Numbered from the stretch's first letter, positions 41,169-50,621 are shown. The stretch: 64,000 nucleotides of DNA from Pyrinomonadaceae bacterium (GCA_036277115.1 DASUNM010000023.1:1426001-1490000), one strand, 5' to 3'. A program made the numbers and translations. The notes: generated by a model from the letters alone, not told the origin.

Positions 41169-44135
41169 TTAGTGAACGGCGACTTTCATGCGGGCCCTTG
41201 GATCGGTGGTGGGAAGCGTGATGCGGAAGGTTGAACCCTGACCCGGGGTGCTCAGGACGGTGATGTGGCCTGAGTGTTCCTGCACAATTCCGTACGTGAC
41301 GGCCAGCCCCAGACCGGTGCCGCCGCCCACGCCTTTGGTGGTAAAGAATGGATCGTAAATCTTCGCGACATGTTCGGGCGCGATGCCGATGCCGTTGTCG
41401 GCAACTTCGACGACTACCAACCCGTCTTCACCGTTGCGCGTCTTGAGAGTGACCAAACCGTTACCGTTCGAGATTGAGTCCCGCGCATTCAGAATTAAGT
41501 TCGTAAAGACCTGTTGCAGCTTGCCTGAATTGCCGTGGACCTCCGGCAACTCTTCGCCGTAGTCACGCACAATTTCAATTTGACTGCGCCGAAGTTGCGG
41601 CTCGAGCAGTTGCAGGGTGTCGTCGAGCACCCGATGAATGTTGAGTTGATTAAACTCTTCGGCATTGCCGGTGCGCGAGAAGTTCAGCAGGTTATTAACG
41701 ATGTCGGTGGCACGATCGGCTTGCCGGCGAACTTTCTCGAGGAGGGCGTGTTTCGGATCGCTTTCCGGCAGCATGCCCAGCAGCATTTGCGTGTAAGAAG
41801 ACACGCCGGTCAAAGGTGTGTTCACTTCGTGGGCCACCCCGGCCGCCAACAAACCGATCGAAGAAAGTTTTTCGCGCTGCTGAAGTTGTTCTTCCAGTTG
41901 CAGGCGCTGAGTGACGTCTTCGAGAACTACCAGCGCGCCGGTCTGCTCTTCGGTGTCGGCGTACAGCGGGGCCAGCGCGATGTTAAGTACCGCCGACCGG
42001 CCGGCACGCGTAATCGTGTGCAGCTTGTAGATCTGGCGCGTCTGGCTGAGGTGCCAACCTTCCGGTCCCAGCACCTGTCGCAGAGTGTCCGCGAAATCTT
42101 CGGCAAAGAGATCCTCGACGTTCTTGCCATTGGCTTCTTCGCGCGTCATCGAGAAGATTTCTTCCATCGCGGAATTCAAGCGCGTGATGTTGCCGTTCAA
42201 ATCAACCGCCAACAAGCCGACGTTGATCGATTCGACGATCGACTCGTTGAATTCCTTCAGCAGCTCGAGTTCGGCGGCACGGTGTTTCTGCTCCTGGTAA
42301 AGCAGGCTATTCTCGATGGCGACCGCGATATAGCCCGACACGGTGCGCAAAATTTCGACGTCTTCCGACGAAAGCAGCGCGCCATCGCTGGAGCGACCTA
42401 ATCCGATCACCGCCACCATCCGGCCACGAACTACGCACGGCAGGTAATAATGCAGCGTCCGCCGGACAAAGCTCCCGCTTTCCGTGGGCAACTCAAGGTC
42501 GTCTGCACGGACGACGCCCGTTTCAGCCGAGCGGGCGCGAATCATCTCGCGAAAGTCAGGTGGCGCACTCAGCTCTGAGAGCCCGGCGGTGCGGGCAACT
42601 CGATAGCCGGATGAATCGGTCTGGTCTTCGATAAAAATCGCGACGCGCTCGACGTTCATTACTTCGCGCAAGCGCGAAATTAGCGAGTCAAGCAAGGGAT
42701 CGAGCGCCGTGCTGGCGGAAATAGTGCGTCCAAAGTCGAGCAGGCTGTGACGCATGTCATAACGGCGGCCATAGAACAGCCGGTCAACCCGCTCCTGAAG
42801 AAAGTTCTTTACCGGCGCAGCAATCATGACGATGGCGGCCATCAGCACGATCGAGGCTATCAGCTTGAGAGTGATTTGGTCCGAAGATGAAACCCCGCCG
42901 CCGAGTGCATAGAGCCCGAAAATATAAACGACGAGGCCGATCAGAAATGCAATTGCCAGAGACGTCGCCGCATAGACCGCAGCGCGACGCACGACCAGCT
43001 CGACGTCCATCAACCGATAGCGAACCACAGAGTAGCCGAATGACAACGGAATCAAAATCAGCGGGAGAAAAGCGACGTCAGTTAAGGGCCCGGCCGTGTC
43101 AGCGCCGGCCACGTAACCGATCCCGTAAAGCAAGGTGAAAGGCACAATCGCCAGCGCCGATCCCGACACGACCCATTTCAATTGTTGGCGCGCGACCGTG
43201 TTCTTGCTGACGACGAAACGACGAATCAGGATGGCTGCGCTAATCACTAACGCGGCGACAAAATGGATGAAAGAGATTCGATAGTAGCGCCCGACGAAGG
43301 CCGGCGAATAATCCAACACGGCGCTCAACGGCGGAGCGAGCAGGACAAGCTGATCACGCAGAAACATGATCGCGCCAACCGACGCCAAAATCATCGACGG
43401 CAGATACAGGTACACGGCGCGCCAATGCTTCTCATCGAACAAACGATGGCGCACGGGATAAATTGCCGCGAAGTGCAGGAACAGCGGCGCGAAAAGAATG
43501 AATGCCGTGTTGTCCAGGATCGCAATCGCTAAATCCAGATCGCGGTAGCTCGCGATCGACACGTAGAAGTGAAAGACAAAGGCAGTGAGACAAAGGGTCG
43601 CAAAGTGCAGCACGAACGGCGCACGCGAACCCTGCTTGAAGATTACAAACAGGCCAATGCAAAGATAGATTAATCCGATTAGATTTATGTAAAGGTCACG
43701 TGCGGTTAACCTCTGAATCGCTCCGAGGTTGTCGAGGTCGGCGTAGTAGTAACGGGTCTCGGCCGGGAAGGAGGGGCGCTCGATCAGGTAGTGAATCTCT
43801 CCGCCGACGCCGGCGCGGTCCAGATAGATCTGAAGTCGAGTCGCATTCCCAATCGGCTCGCAGGTCGGTCCGTCCAGGCTGGTCGGGCACGGCTGGCCGT
43901 TAGGACTGATGGCGTGCAGTCGATCTCCGGGGATTATTCGCGCGCGCGCCGCTGCCGATCCGGGTTCGACCGCCTCAGCAAATACGCCGTTAGAGCTATC
44001 CACCCAGGTTGCGCCGTCGGTGGGTGGCGCGTGATGACTCCTTCGCTGGGAAAAGTTCAAGGCTCCCGCCACCACGAGCAAAGCCGTCGCGCCCAACAGA
44101 ACCAACGTTCGGCCTGTAAGTACTGAACCTTTCAT
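41169..44135 (-). CDS. Membrane sensor histidine kinase with PDZ-like sensor
   Basis: 988 residues. One N-terminal membrane helix (LVLLGATALLVVAGAL) precedes a PDZ-like extracytoplasmic part (FAEAVEPGSAAARARIIPGDRLHAI), then a block of seven or eight membrane helices to about residue 440. GAF (about 465-610) and PAS (about 635-745) domains follow, then HisKA with phospho-His769 (VAHEVNTPLTG) and HATPase with NLILNARDSI, DNGIGI and GGGTGLGLAV. Partner of the NtrC-type regulator downstream. The PDZ-like module in front of the membrane block suggests sensing of protein C-termini or envelope stress, which is inference. Confidence 0.92.
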   Translation of the reverse strand: MKGSVLTGRTLVLLGATALLVVAGALNFSQRRSHHAPPTDGATWVDSSNGVFAEAVEPGSAAARARIIPGDRLHAISPNGQPCPTSLDGPTCEPIGNATRLQIYLDRAGVGGEIHYLIERPSFPAETRYYYADLDNLGAIQRLTARDLYINLIGLIYLCIGLFVIFKQGSRAPFVLHFATLCLTAFVFHFYVSIASYRDLDLAIAILDNTAFILFAPLFLHFAAIYPVRHRLFDEKHWRAVYLYLPSMILASVGAIMFLRDQLVLLAPPLSAVLDYSPAFVGRYYRISFIHFVAALVISAAILIRRFVVSKNTVARQQLKWVVSGSALAIVPFTLLYGIGYVAGADTAGPLTDVAFLPLILIPLSFGYSVVRYRLMDVELVVRRAAVYAATSLAIAFLIGLVVYIFGLYALGGGVSSSDQITLKLIASIVLMAAIVMIAAPVKNFLQERVDRLFYGRRYDMRHSLLDFGRTISASTALDPLLDSLISRLREVMNVERVAIFIEDQTDSSGYRVARTAGLSELSAPPDFREMIRARSAETGVVRADDLELPTESGSFVRRTLHYYLPCVVRGRMVAVIGLGRSSDGALLSSEDVEILRTVSGYIAVAIENSLLYQEQKHRAAELELLKEFNESIVESINVGLLAVDLNGNITRLNSAMEEIFSMTREEANGKNVEDLFAEDFADTLRQVLGPEGWHLSQTRQIYKLHTITRAGRSAVLNIALAPLYADTEEQTGALVVLEDVTQRLQLEEQLQQREKLSSIGLLAAGVAHEVNTPLTGVSSYTQMLLGMLPESDPKHALLEKVRRQADRATDIVNNLLNFSRTGNAEEFNQLNIHRVLDDTLQLLEPQLRRSQIEIVRDYGEELPEVHGNSGKLQQVFTNLILNARDSISNGNGLVTLKTRNGEDGLVVVEVADNGIGIAPEHVAKIYDPFFTTKGVGGGTGLGLAVTYGIVQEHSGHITVLSTPGQGSTFRITLPTTDPRARMKVAVH

Positions 44136-44428
44136 CGACCTATTCGAATCGTGTGCTTGCGGTTAATGTATGCGACACACGAAATCGTTTATTTCAAAGC
44201 AACCGATGTTCCAGCTTCCCTTTCCCCTGGCCGGAACTAAACGCGCGGCCTCACTTCAGGCTGACACTCGCTTTTGGCTGGGTTCCTTAACCGCCAAGTA
44301 TTGAGGTTCAGACCTGACTCACTCGCGCTGTACGATTTTTCGTATGCCTCCGAGATTTTGGAGAAACCGCGCGCCTCTGGGAACAGGGATCGGACTAAGA
44401 AAGGAAAGGGGGCGCGTGGCTCCCTGGT

Positions 44429-46171
44429 CTAGAAGCGGAGCGAGATTCCCCCGCGAACTGACCGCCCGTTGGGCGCAACCAGCAACAATGTTTCGCCGTT
44501 GCTCGTCGTGGTCTGCACGTCCAGGAGATTGCGCGCATCGAGGATCGCCTGGGCCCGCAGCGGCAGACCAAACGTGGGAAGGTCTTGCGTGACCTGAATA
44601 CTCAACGAGGGATCGTAAACCGCGAGCTGGCCGGCGAATGGATCAATTGCGAAAACCGTCGCCTCAGGCGAGAACCGGAAGACCGTCTGCACATGAGTAC
44701 CCGTAGACCAATCACCGGCAATTTGCAGTGCGACCGTATTGAAAAACGCGCTTTCGAAAAGTTGAGCTGGATTGCGAATACCGTTGGACGAAAGCCGCTG
44801 GCCACGGCCGAACGAATAGCCGGCGGACGCATTCCACACGTGGTTCAAACGGTTCGAGTAAACGAGGCGCACGCCGCGAGCGGAACCTTCCTGGTTTGCC
44901 ACCCGGATAAGGGCCGCTGCGTTATCTCCTGAAAAAGCGCTTGCGGGCATCGCCAATAAGCCAACGCCGCGACCTGAAGTCATATCTACAAAGGCCGTCG
45001 CTTCAACGTTCGAGCGATTGCTGAGTTCGCGTTCCAAGCCGACCTCAAAGCGACGGCTGCGCGCCATCACGGCCCGGCCACCAACGTAAGCAACCGGCTG
45101 CGTCGTGGGTGCTTTGAAAACTGCATTGCTCGATTCAAAAGGTGCGACACTCTGAACATCGCCGCTGTCAGCCATGTTGGCGTAAGCCACTTTCACTCTG
45201 GTGCGGGCGGTGGCGTCGAATTGAATTGCCAGGCGCGGCGTGAACGACGTGTCATTTCCGGAGCCAAAGAAACGCGAATAATCCATCCCGAGCACGACCA
45301 CGAAACCGTCCCGAACAATCCATTCGTCAACGGCCCGAACCGACATCTGTCCAAGACTGCTCTGCGCGAACTTGTCATCGATCCCGCCAAACGTTTGCAC
45401 TTTCGCACCGCCGGCAGTGACGCCGAGACGATGTCGATCATTTAAACGCACGCGCGCAGATGCTTCGAATCGCTGTGGCGCGTCGCCCGTACCGGTCTGG
45501 CCGGCAAAGATGAAATCGACGCTCTCAGAAGCCGTCAGAGCGACGGCAAAGTTCAGACCCTGGTAACTGGAACCAAGCGGGTTCGATGATCCCGCGAAAT
45601 AGGTTTCGACCACACCCTGCGGACGAACGCCGCTCTTGTCGCTTTCATCGGCGGAAGCATTGACGACGCTGACATCGTCCGTAGCAACGGCGGCAACCGT
45701 CCCATCGGTCCCTTCGTTAGCCTGGAAGATTGAGCGCTGTGTTTGCGCCGAACGCAATCGCCACTTGGCGCTATCGCGGTCGCTGCGCTGTTCGGGATAG
45801 GTTCGGCCCGCGCCGAGCGGCTCGAGATTAAAGCGATAAGCAATTTCCGCTGAAGGAGCAACACTGACTGACGAGAAAAGAACTTCGCCGAATCCTGAGG
45901 CGACTGCCTTGAGAGAGTAACGACCGGCGGGGATCTTGGCTGAGAAGCTGCCGTCGGCGGCGGTGCGGGCTTCGGTGACGATTTTCTTCGCGCCTTCGCG
46001 AATGATTTGAATCAACGCGCCGGACAACGGCAATCCGCGATGATCGCGAACCGTGCCGCTGACCGTTGCTAAGCCGCGGGCGCCTTTGCCGGATGCGGAT
46101 GACGAACCAGTCGTCAGCAGCATGACAGCAATCGCCACCAGCGGCGCACTAAATTTGAAGGCTTTTCTCAT
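44429..46171 (-). CDS. Carboxypeptidase-regulatory domain / outer-membrane beta-barrel protein
   Basis: 580 residues from the ATG at 46171, with GGAGG nine nt before it. Signal peptide (FSAPLVAIAVMLLTTGSSSASG), then a CarboxypepD_reg-like Ig fold (ATVSGTVRDHRGLPLSGALIQII...DGSFSAKIPAGRYSLKAVASGFGEV). The remainder looks like alternating outer-membrane strands ending in GGISLRF with a terminal Phe. No TonB box or plug domain could be identified, so it is shorter than a normal TonB-dependent receptor and is probably a plugless barrel related to the receptors abundant in Acidobacteriota. It is upstream of the two-component genes on the same strand, about 290 bp apart. Confidence 0.72.
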   Translation of the reverse strand: MRKAFKFSAPLVAIAVMLLTTGSSSASGKGARGLATVSGTVRDHRGLPLSGALIQIIREGAKKIVTEARTAADGSFSAKIPAGRYSLKAVASGFGEVLFSSVSVAPSAEIAYRFNLEPLGAGRTYPEQRSDRDSAKWRLRSAQTQRSIFQANEGTDGTVAAVATDDVSVVNASADESDKSGVRPQGVVETYFAGSSNPLGSSYQGLNFAVALTASESVDFIFAGQTGTGDAPQRFEASARVRLNDRHRLGVTAGGAKVQTFGGIDDKFAQSSLGQMSVRAVDEWIVRDGFVVVLGMDYSRFFGSGNDTSFTPRLAIQFDATARTRVKVAYANMADSGDVQSVAPFESSNAVFKAPTTQPVAYVGGRAVMARSRRFEVGLERELSNRSNVEATAFVDMTSGRGVGLLAMPASAFSGDNAAALIRVANQEGSARGVRLVYSNRLNHVWNASAGYSFGRGQRLSSNGIRNPAQLFESAFFNTVALQIAGDWSTGTHVQTVFRFSPEATVFAIDPFAGQLAVYDPSLSIQVTQDLPTFGLPLRAQAILDARNLLDVQTTTSNGETLLLVAPNGRSVRGGISLRF

Positions 46172-46508
46172 CGCGGCTGGACCTCCGATTCGCGCGGAAC
46201 CACATAACGATGACTGAACAAGACACGGCAACTGTACTGCTGAAAATTACTGGTTGACCGTTTGTACGATTCTCCGCTGCGTTCGTCAGATGCCTGAGCG
46301 GCAAAATTCTTGAAACCCGCTAATGGGCAAGGGAGACCTTCACCCGCTTGAATGGCTGTAATTCTCAGCCACCCGAGGCATGGCTGTCAAGCGAGTTTCC
46401 GTTTTGTCGCACAGTTTTCCGATTAAAAACCAGCGATTTTGCCGCCCTCAGTTCGCGTGCTACGATGAAGCACCCTGGCCCGTTACCACCGAATCTTTTC
46501 CGTCATCA
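46172..46508. other. Divergent intergenic region, no gene seen
   Basis: 337 bp between the beta-barrel gene and the M16 gene, which diverge from here, so both promoters should lie within it. The in-frame extension of the M16 gene to 46380 is not protein-like. No riboswitch or RNA gene could be recognised. Confidence 0.5.
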
Positions 46509-47780
46509 ATGATTGATCAAGTTAAGACAACCCGGCTTCCGAATGGTCTGACCATTCTGACCGAACATATGCCGGGGCTCAGATCCGTCACCTTTGGCAT
46601 TTGGGTGCGACGCGGCTCGCGACACGAATCGGCCCCACTTAACGGCATCTGCCACTTCATCGAGCATGCTTTGTTCAAAGGCACGCGCACCCGCTCCGCC
46701 CACGACATCGCGACCGAGTCGGACCGGCTCGGCGGCCACCTCGACGCTTACACGTCTCACGAAATCACCGGATTTTCTATGAAAGTGGTTGATACGGCGA
46801 TGCCGGCTGCGTTCGATTTACTCGCGGACATGCTGGCCAATCCCCGGTTCGATCAAGACGATCTCAAACGCGAACAAGGCGTCATCATCGAAGAGATGAA
46901 GATGATCGAAGACACGCCGGACGAGCTTCTCGGCGAGCTTCTTAATGCCGCGTACTTCCCCGATCACTCTCTTGGACGGCCGATCGAAGGCACGGTCGAA
47001 ACCGTCTCAAACTTCGATCGCGAGAAGACTTCAGCCTTTCATGCGCAGAACTATGCGCCGGCAAATCTGGTGATCGCGGCAGCCGGCAACGTTAATCATC
47101 AACAGTTCGTGGATCTGGCGCTTAAATTTTTCGGGGGCAGCAACGGGCATGTGGAGAACGGTTTCAGCCCCGCGGCACCCGCCCCTTCGGCTCCGATCTT
47201 GATTGAACGAAAGAGCGAGCTGGAGCAGGCGCACTTGATCGTCGCCGCGCCGTGGCCCTCGGCCAGAAGCGAGGACCGCTACATCGCCAGCATGTTGGGA
47301 ACAATTATTGGGGGCGGCACGTCCAGTCGCTTGTGGCAATCGATCCGCGAAGAGCGTGGTTTGGCGTACGCCATTGGCGCCGGCGGAAACACTTTCACGG
47401 ACGTGGGCATGTTCACGATTTATGCCGGCGTGTCCCCGGTACACATCGATCAGGTTTTGGATTTGTCTTTGAAAGAATTACGGCGGGTGGTACGCGAGCC
47501 GGTGACACAGGACGAGTTGAAACTCGCAAAGGATCAAGCCGTCGCTTCAGTCTTGTTAAGCCTGGAATCTTCCAGCGCGCGCGCCGGCGCCCTCGCGCGC
47601 CAGGAGATCGTTCACGGCCGAAGAATTCCTACCGACCAGATCATCCAGCGAATTGAAGCGGTTACTCAGGAAGACACACTGCGGCTGGCGCAAGAACACT
47701 TCACAACGCCGAAGCTGGCACTGGGCGCGCTGGGAAACTTGAATGGCTTTGTTGTAGATCGATCGCGCTTGGAAATCTAA
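46509..47780 (+). CDS. M16 family zinc peptidase (mitochondrial-processing-peptidase-like)
   Basis: 423 residues from the ATG at 46509. HFIEH (HxxEH) lies in ICHFIEHALFKGT, and the third ligand is in EEMKMIEDTPDEL. Overall similarity is to the PqqL/YmxG-like single-chain group (TTRLPNGLTILTEHMPGLRSVTFGIWVRRGSR; later GGGTSSRLWQSIREERGLAYAIGA). It is probably cytoplasmic, since no signal peptide is present. A repeat element follows its stop and walJ lies beyond. Confidence 0.92.
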   Translation: MIDQVKTTRLPNGLTILTEHMPGLRSVTFGIWVRRGSRHESAPLNGICHFIEHALFKGTRTRSAHDIATESDRLGGHLDAYTSHEITGFSMKVVDTAMPAAFDLLADMLANPRFDQDDLKREQGVIIEEMKMIEDTPDELLGELLNAAYFPDHSLGRPIEGTVETVSNFDREKTSAFHAQNYAPANLVIAAAGNVNHQQFVDLALKFFGGSNGHVENGFSPAAPAPSAPILIERKSELEQAHLIVAAPWPSARSEDRYIASMLGTIIGGGTSSRLWQSIREERGLAYAIGAGGNTFTDVGMFTIYAGVSPVHIDQVLDLSLKELRRVVREPVTQDELKLAKDQAVASVLLSLESSSARAGALARQEIVHGRRIPTDQIIQRIEAVTQEDTLRLAQEHFTTPKLALGALGNLNGFVVDRSRLEI

Positions 47781-47787
47781 GAAAATT

Positions 47788-47865
47788 ATTCGCGTGGATA
47801 CACGCGAATCTACGCCGATCATGATTTAGAACTCTCTCCGCAAACATCCGCGTAAATCTGCGGCT
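47788..47865. repeat. Palindromic repeat ATTCGCGTGGATACACGCGAAT plus TCCGCGTAAATCTGCGG
   Basis: A 22-bp hairpin (47788-47809) and a second imperfect CCGC...GCGG hairpin near 47848-47865 lie between the M16 gene and walJ. No T-run follows either stem, so they are treated as interspersed repeats. Confidence 0.75.
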
Positions 47866-47885
47866 GAATTCTGATCTTTTTCCCG

Positions 47886-47891
47886 TATAAT
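47886..47891 (+). promoter_or_regulatory. Candidate -10 box (TATAAT) 9 nt before walJ ATG
   Basis: TATAATCCCCTCGCA then ATG at 47901 predicts transcription starting at or next to the start codon, a leaderless message. It mirrors the dapA-like promoter at 18207. Confidence 0.5.
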
Positions 47892-47900
47892 CCCCTCGCA

Positions 47901-48725
47901 ATGAAACTTTCGGTTCTGGGCAGCGGCTCAACAGGTAATGCGGTGCTGCTGGTTGCTAACGGCACGCGTGTGCTGGTGGATGCGGGCCTCAGCGCGCGCG
48001 AGATCGCGCGCCGCATGAGTCAACTGGGCGAAGATCCAAACTCGCTCGACGGCATTTTGATCACACACGAGCACGGCGACCACGCAGGCGGACTGCGCGT
48101 GCTGATGAAGGACCTCGACTGCCCCGTGTACATGTCGGCGAAGACGCACACCGCTTACATTTTGGATCGCCGTAACGCCACCAACGAGGAACCGCGCCGC
48201 CGGGCTGACGCCTTACGCGATCGCATGGTCGAGATCGATTCGGGTCAGGACTTTCGCATCGGCGCGATCGACTTTCATCCTTTTACGGTGCCGCACGACG
48301 CGGTCGATAACTTCGGCTTTACCGCTACGCATAACGGTGTGAAGGTCGCCACGCTGATGGATTTTGGCCATGTCACCACATTGATTGCCCAGCAATTGCG
48401 CGGGTGCGCCGCCATCGTCATCGAATCGAACCACAGCCGGGACATGCTCAAGACGGTCGAAAACTATCCGTGGGAATTGAAGCAAAGAATCCTTTCGCGG
48501 CTCGGCCACCTGTCCAATGAAGACGTTGCGGAATGGCTGGTTGGAGGTTTTGACGGTCAGGCCCGTCACATCGTGCTCGCGCACATGTCGCAGCGCGCGA
48601 ACAATCCTTATCTGGCGAAAATCACCGCGGAAACGGCTTTGTATGAGCGTTCACCGCTGTTCCGAAGCGACACCGAAATCATTCTATCTTTTCCGAAAGA
48701 GCCGACTGCTTGGATCGAAGTGTGA
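47901..48725 (+). CDS. WalJ/YycJ-like metallo-beta-lactamase-fold hydrolase
   Basis: 274 residues. The metal site motif HxHxDH is seen as THEHGDH in LDGILITHEHGDHAGG, preceded by GSGSTGNAVLLVANGTRVLVDAGLS, the hallmark of the YycJ/WalJ group, and followed by DFGHVT, SNH and HMS ligand blocks. Family members are single-strand exonucleases implicated in mismatch-repair-like processing. A leaderless start is predicted. The TGA stop is directly followed by a 25-bp inverted repeat. Confidence 0.88.
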   Translation: MKLSVLGSGSTGNAVLLVANGTRVLVDAGLSAREIARRMSQLGEDPNSLDGILITHEHGDHAGGLRVLMKDLDCPVYMSAKTHTAYILDRRNATNEEPRRRADALRDRMVEIDSGQDFRIGAIDFHPFTVPHDAVDNFGFTATHNGVKVATLMDFGHVTTLIAQQLRGCAAIVIESNHSRDMLKTVENYPWELKQRILSRLGHLSNEDVAEWLVGGFDGQARHIVLAHMSQRANNPYLAKITAETALYERSPLFRSDTEIILSFPKEPTAWIEV

Positions 48726-48728
48726 ATT

Positions 48729-48802
48729 GGGGCAGTAGCCCGACCGTGAGGGAGGGCGTTAAGGTCGTGCGACGCCGTCCCTTACGGTCGGGCTACTGCC
48801 CC
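48729..48802. repeat. GGGGCAGTAGCCCGACCGT inverted repeat, 25-bp arms
   Basis: The left arm 48729-48753 and right arm 48778-48802 pair with a single mismatch in 25 bp, around a 24-nt loop. A related fragment (CCTTACGGTCGGG) lies in the panC-hydroxylase gap near 16240. It overlaps the 5' end of the downstream lipoprotein frame. Confidence 0.92.
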
Positions 48803-49231
48803 GATCTGCCGACGCTACTCGTAGTTGCGTTGGCGCTGGTTTTCGCCTCGTGCACTCGGGGTGAACGGCGATCCGGAATTCCCGCGGATGCTCAGACTGT
48901 GCTGGACACGGCGATTGAAGACATCAACACCGGCCGCTACGATAAACTTTACAATGAAGCGGCGGACGAATGGCGCAGGGACACCACACTGGAAGAGTCG
49001 AAGACGACGTTTGAGAGGCTGCGAGAGAAACTCGGCCGCGCCAACGTTCGGAACCTCCAATCTGCGCGCGAAGAGCAAACGGGAACGGCGCCCGTTGCCG
49101 GTCACTCATTGACGGCCATCTATCAAACGTCATTTGAGCGCGGCCATGCGATGGAAACCTTCACCCTGGTCGAGCGCGGCGGCAAATGGTACCTGGCAAA
49201 ATATTTTGTGAGTTCGACGGCGCTGGGATGA
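48767..49231 (+). CDS. Probable lipoprotein (DUF4019-like)
   Basis: 154 residues from a GTG at 48767, giving a basic start and lipoprotein signal (LPTLLVVALALVFASC, lipobox FASC). A longer frame from the ATG at 48710 overlaps walJ and reads through the repeat. The body (VLDTAIEDINTGRYDKLYNEAADEWRR...TTFERLREKLGRANVRNL...ETFTLVERGGKWYLAKYF) has the SnoaL/DUF4019-like pattern of a small envelope protein. The start codon lies inside the repeat loop and GGAGGGCG, also in the repeat, would be its ribosome site. Function unknown. Confidence 0.62.
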   Translation: MRRRPLRSGYCPDLPTLLVVALALVFASCTRGERRSGIPADAQTVLDTAIEDINTGRYDKLYNEAADEWRRDTTLEESKTTFERLREKLGRANVRNLQSAREEQTGTAPVAGHSLTAIYQTSFERGHAMETFTLVERGGKWYLAKYFVSSTALG

Positions 49232-49303
49232 AGTTCCAAGTCTCAAGTTTCACGTTTCAAGTTGTTCAAAAGAACTTGAAACTTGAAACCTTAAACTTGA
49301 AAC
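49231..49303. repeat. Heptad inverted repeat (AAGTTTC units) between lipoprotein and purB
   Basis: The left arm is AAGTTCC AAGTCTC AAGTTTC ACGTTTC AAGTT and the right arm AACTTGA AACTTGA AACCTTA AACTTGA AACC, 7-bp units pairing around a short loop. It reaches the base before the purB start codon, leaving no separate ribosome site. Confidence 0.93.
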
Positions 49304-49304
49304 C

Positions 49305-50621
49305 ATGATTCCGAGATACACCTTGCCCGAGATGGGCGCGCTCTGGTCCGAACAGAACAAGTTCCAGAAGTGGCTGGACGTCGAAATCGCCGTGTGCGAA
49401 GTCCACGCTGAGATGGGCACAATTCCCCACGACGCGCTGGAACAAATAAAAGCGCGCGCGAAATTTTCCGTCGAACGCATTAAGGAAATCGAGAAGACTA
49501 CCGATCATGACGTGATCGCGTTCACGACCAACCTGGCCGAATCGATTGGCGCAGCTGCACGCTTTGTGCACTACGGACTGACTTCCTCCGACGTCGTCGA
49601 TACCGCTAATGCACTGCTGCTGCGCGATGCATGTGACATTCTTCTGAAGAAAATTGATGCGCTGCTCGAAGTGCTTAAGCGGCGCGCCTTTGAATTCAAG
49701 AAGACGCCGCAGATCGGTCGCACCCACGGCATTCACGCCGAACCAACTTCGTTCGGGATGACGTTCGCGCTTTGGTACGACGAGATGCGCCGCAATCGTG
49801 AACGCCTGACGCGCGCATATGAAGCGGTCGCGGTGGGAAAATTGAGCGGCGCTGTCGGCTCGTTCGCGCACCTCGGCCCCGAAGTCGAAGAAAAGGTTTG
49901 CGCGCGGCTCGGATTGAAACCTGCACCCGTCTCAACGCAAATCGTCCAGCGCGATTCGTACGCGGAATACCTCTGCACCCTGGCCATCATCGCGTCGTCG
50001 CTCGATAAGTTCGCGCTCCAGGTTCGCCACTGGCAGCGCACCGAAGTTCGCGAAGCGCAGGAGAAATTCAAAAAAGGCCAGAAGGGATCGAGCGCGATGC
50101 CGCACAAGCGCAATCCGATCCTTTCCGAAAGAATTTGCGGGATGGCTCGGGTGGTGCGCGCGAACAGTATCGTTGGGCTTGAGAACGTCGCGCTCTGGCA
50201 TGAACGCGATATCTCGCACTCCTCAGCTGAACGGGTCGTGTTGCCCGATTCGAGCATTGCCACGGATTACATCCTGCAGAAAGCGGCTTCGCTGCTGGAC
50301 GGGCTGGTCGTTTATCCCGAACGCATGCTGGAAAACCTCAACGCGACTCGCGGGCTGGTTTTCAGTGGCCAACTGCTGCTGGCGCTGACGCAAGCGGGCA
50401 CCGCTCGTGAAACGGCTTACGAGTGGGTGCAGCGAAATGCGATGAAGTGCTGGGACGAGGGCGCCGATTTTCGCGAACTGGTCTCAGCAGACAAAGACAT
50501 CGCCGCTCATATCAGTCGCGAACAAATCGATGCAGTTTTTTCGTTGGAGAAATATTTGAAGAACGTCGATGAGGTCTTTGCGCGGGTGTTTGAAGAGAGT
50601 GGTCAGAACCGCCTGCGGTAG
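49305..50621 (+). CDS. purB: Adenylosuccinate lyase
   Basis: 438 residues. PurB cleaves SAICAR and adenylosuccinate to fumarate plus AICAR or AMP. Seen: MIPRYTLPEMGALWSEQNKFQ, TDHDVIAFTTNLAE, HYGLTSSDVVDTA, the catalytic-His block GRTHGIHAEPTSFG, and the fumarase-lyase signature GSSAMPHKRNP. It is 50 bp past the lipoprotein stop and probably has its own start. The last codons (SGQNRLR-stop) are part of an R1-like repeat that supplies TAG. Confidence 0.97.
   Translation: MIPRYTLPEMGALWSEQNKFQKWLDVEIAVCEVHAEMGTIPHDALEQIKARAKFSVERIKEIEKTTDHDVIAFTTNLAESIGAAARFVHYGLTSSDVVDTANALLLRDACDILLKKIDALLEVLKRRAFEFKKTPQIGRTHGIHAEPTSFGMTFALWYDEMRRNRERLTRAYEAVAVGKLSGAVGSFAHLGPEVEEKVCARLGLKPAPVSTQIVQRDSYAEYLCTLAIIASSLDKFALQVRHWQRTEVREAQEKFKKGQKGSSAMPHKRNPILSERICGMARVVRANSIVGLENVALWHERDISHSSAERVVLPDSSIATDYILQKAASLLDGLVVYPERMLENLNATRGLVFSGQLLLALTQAGTARETAYEWVQRNAMKCWDEGADFRELVSADKDIAAHISREQIDAVFSLEKYLKNVDEVFARVFEESGQNRLR

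Noticed and set aside
41535..42401. 288-codon plus-strand ORF inside the sensor kinase
   Set aside because: Antisense shadow: high GC creates long open frames, and the kinase motifs on the other strand are unambiguous.
46380..46508. Longer M16 gene from the ATG at 46380
   Set aside because: The extra 43 residues lack signal or family character, and the conserved part begins at MIDQVKTTRLPNGL.
46172..46508. Riboswitch between the beta-barrel and M16 genes
   Set aside because: Several short stems can be drawn, but no conserved riboswitch core could be recognised.
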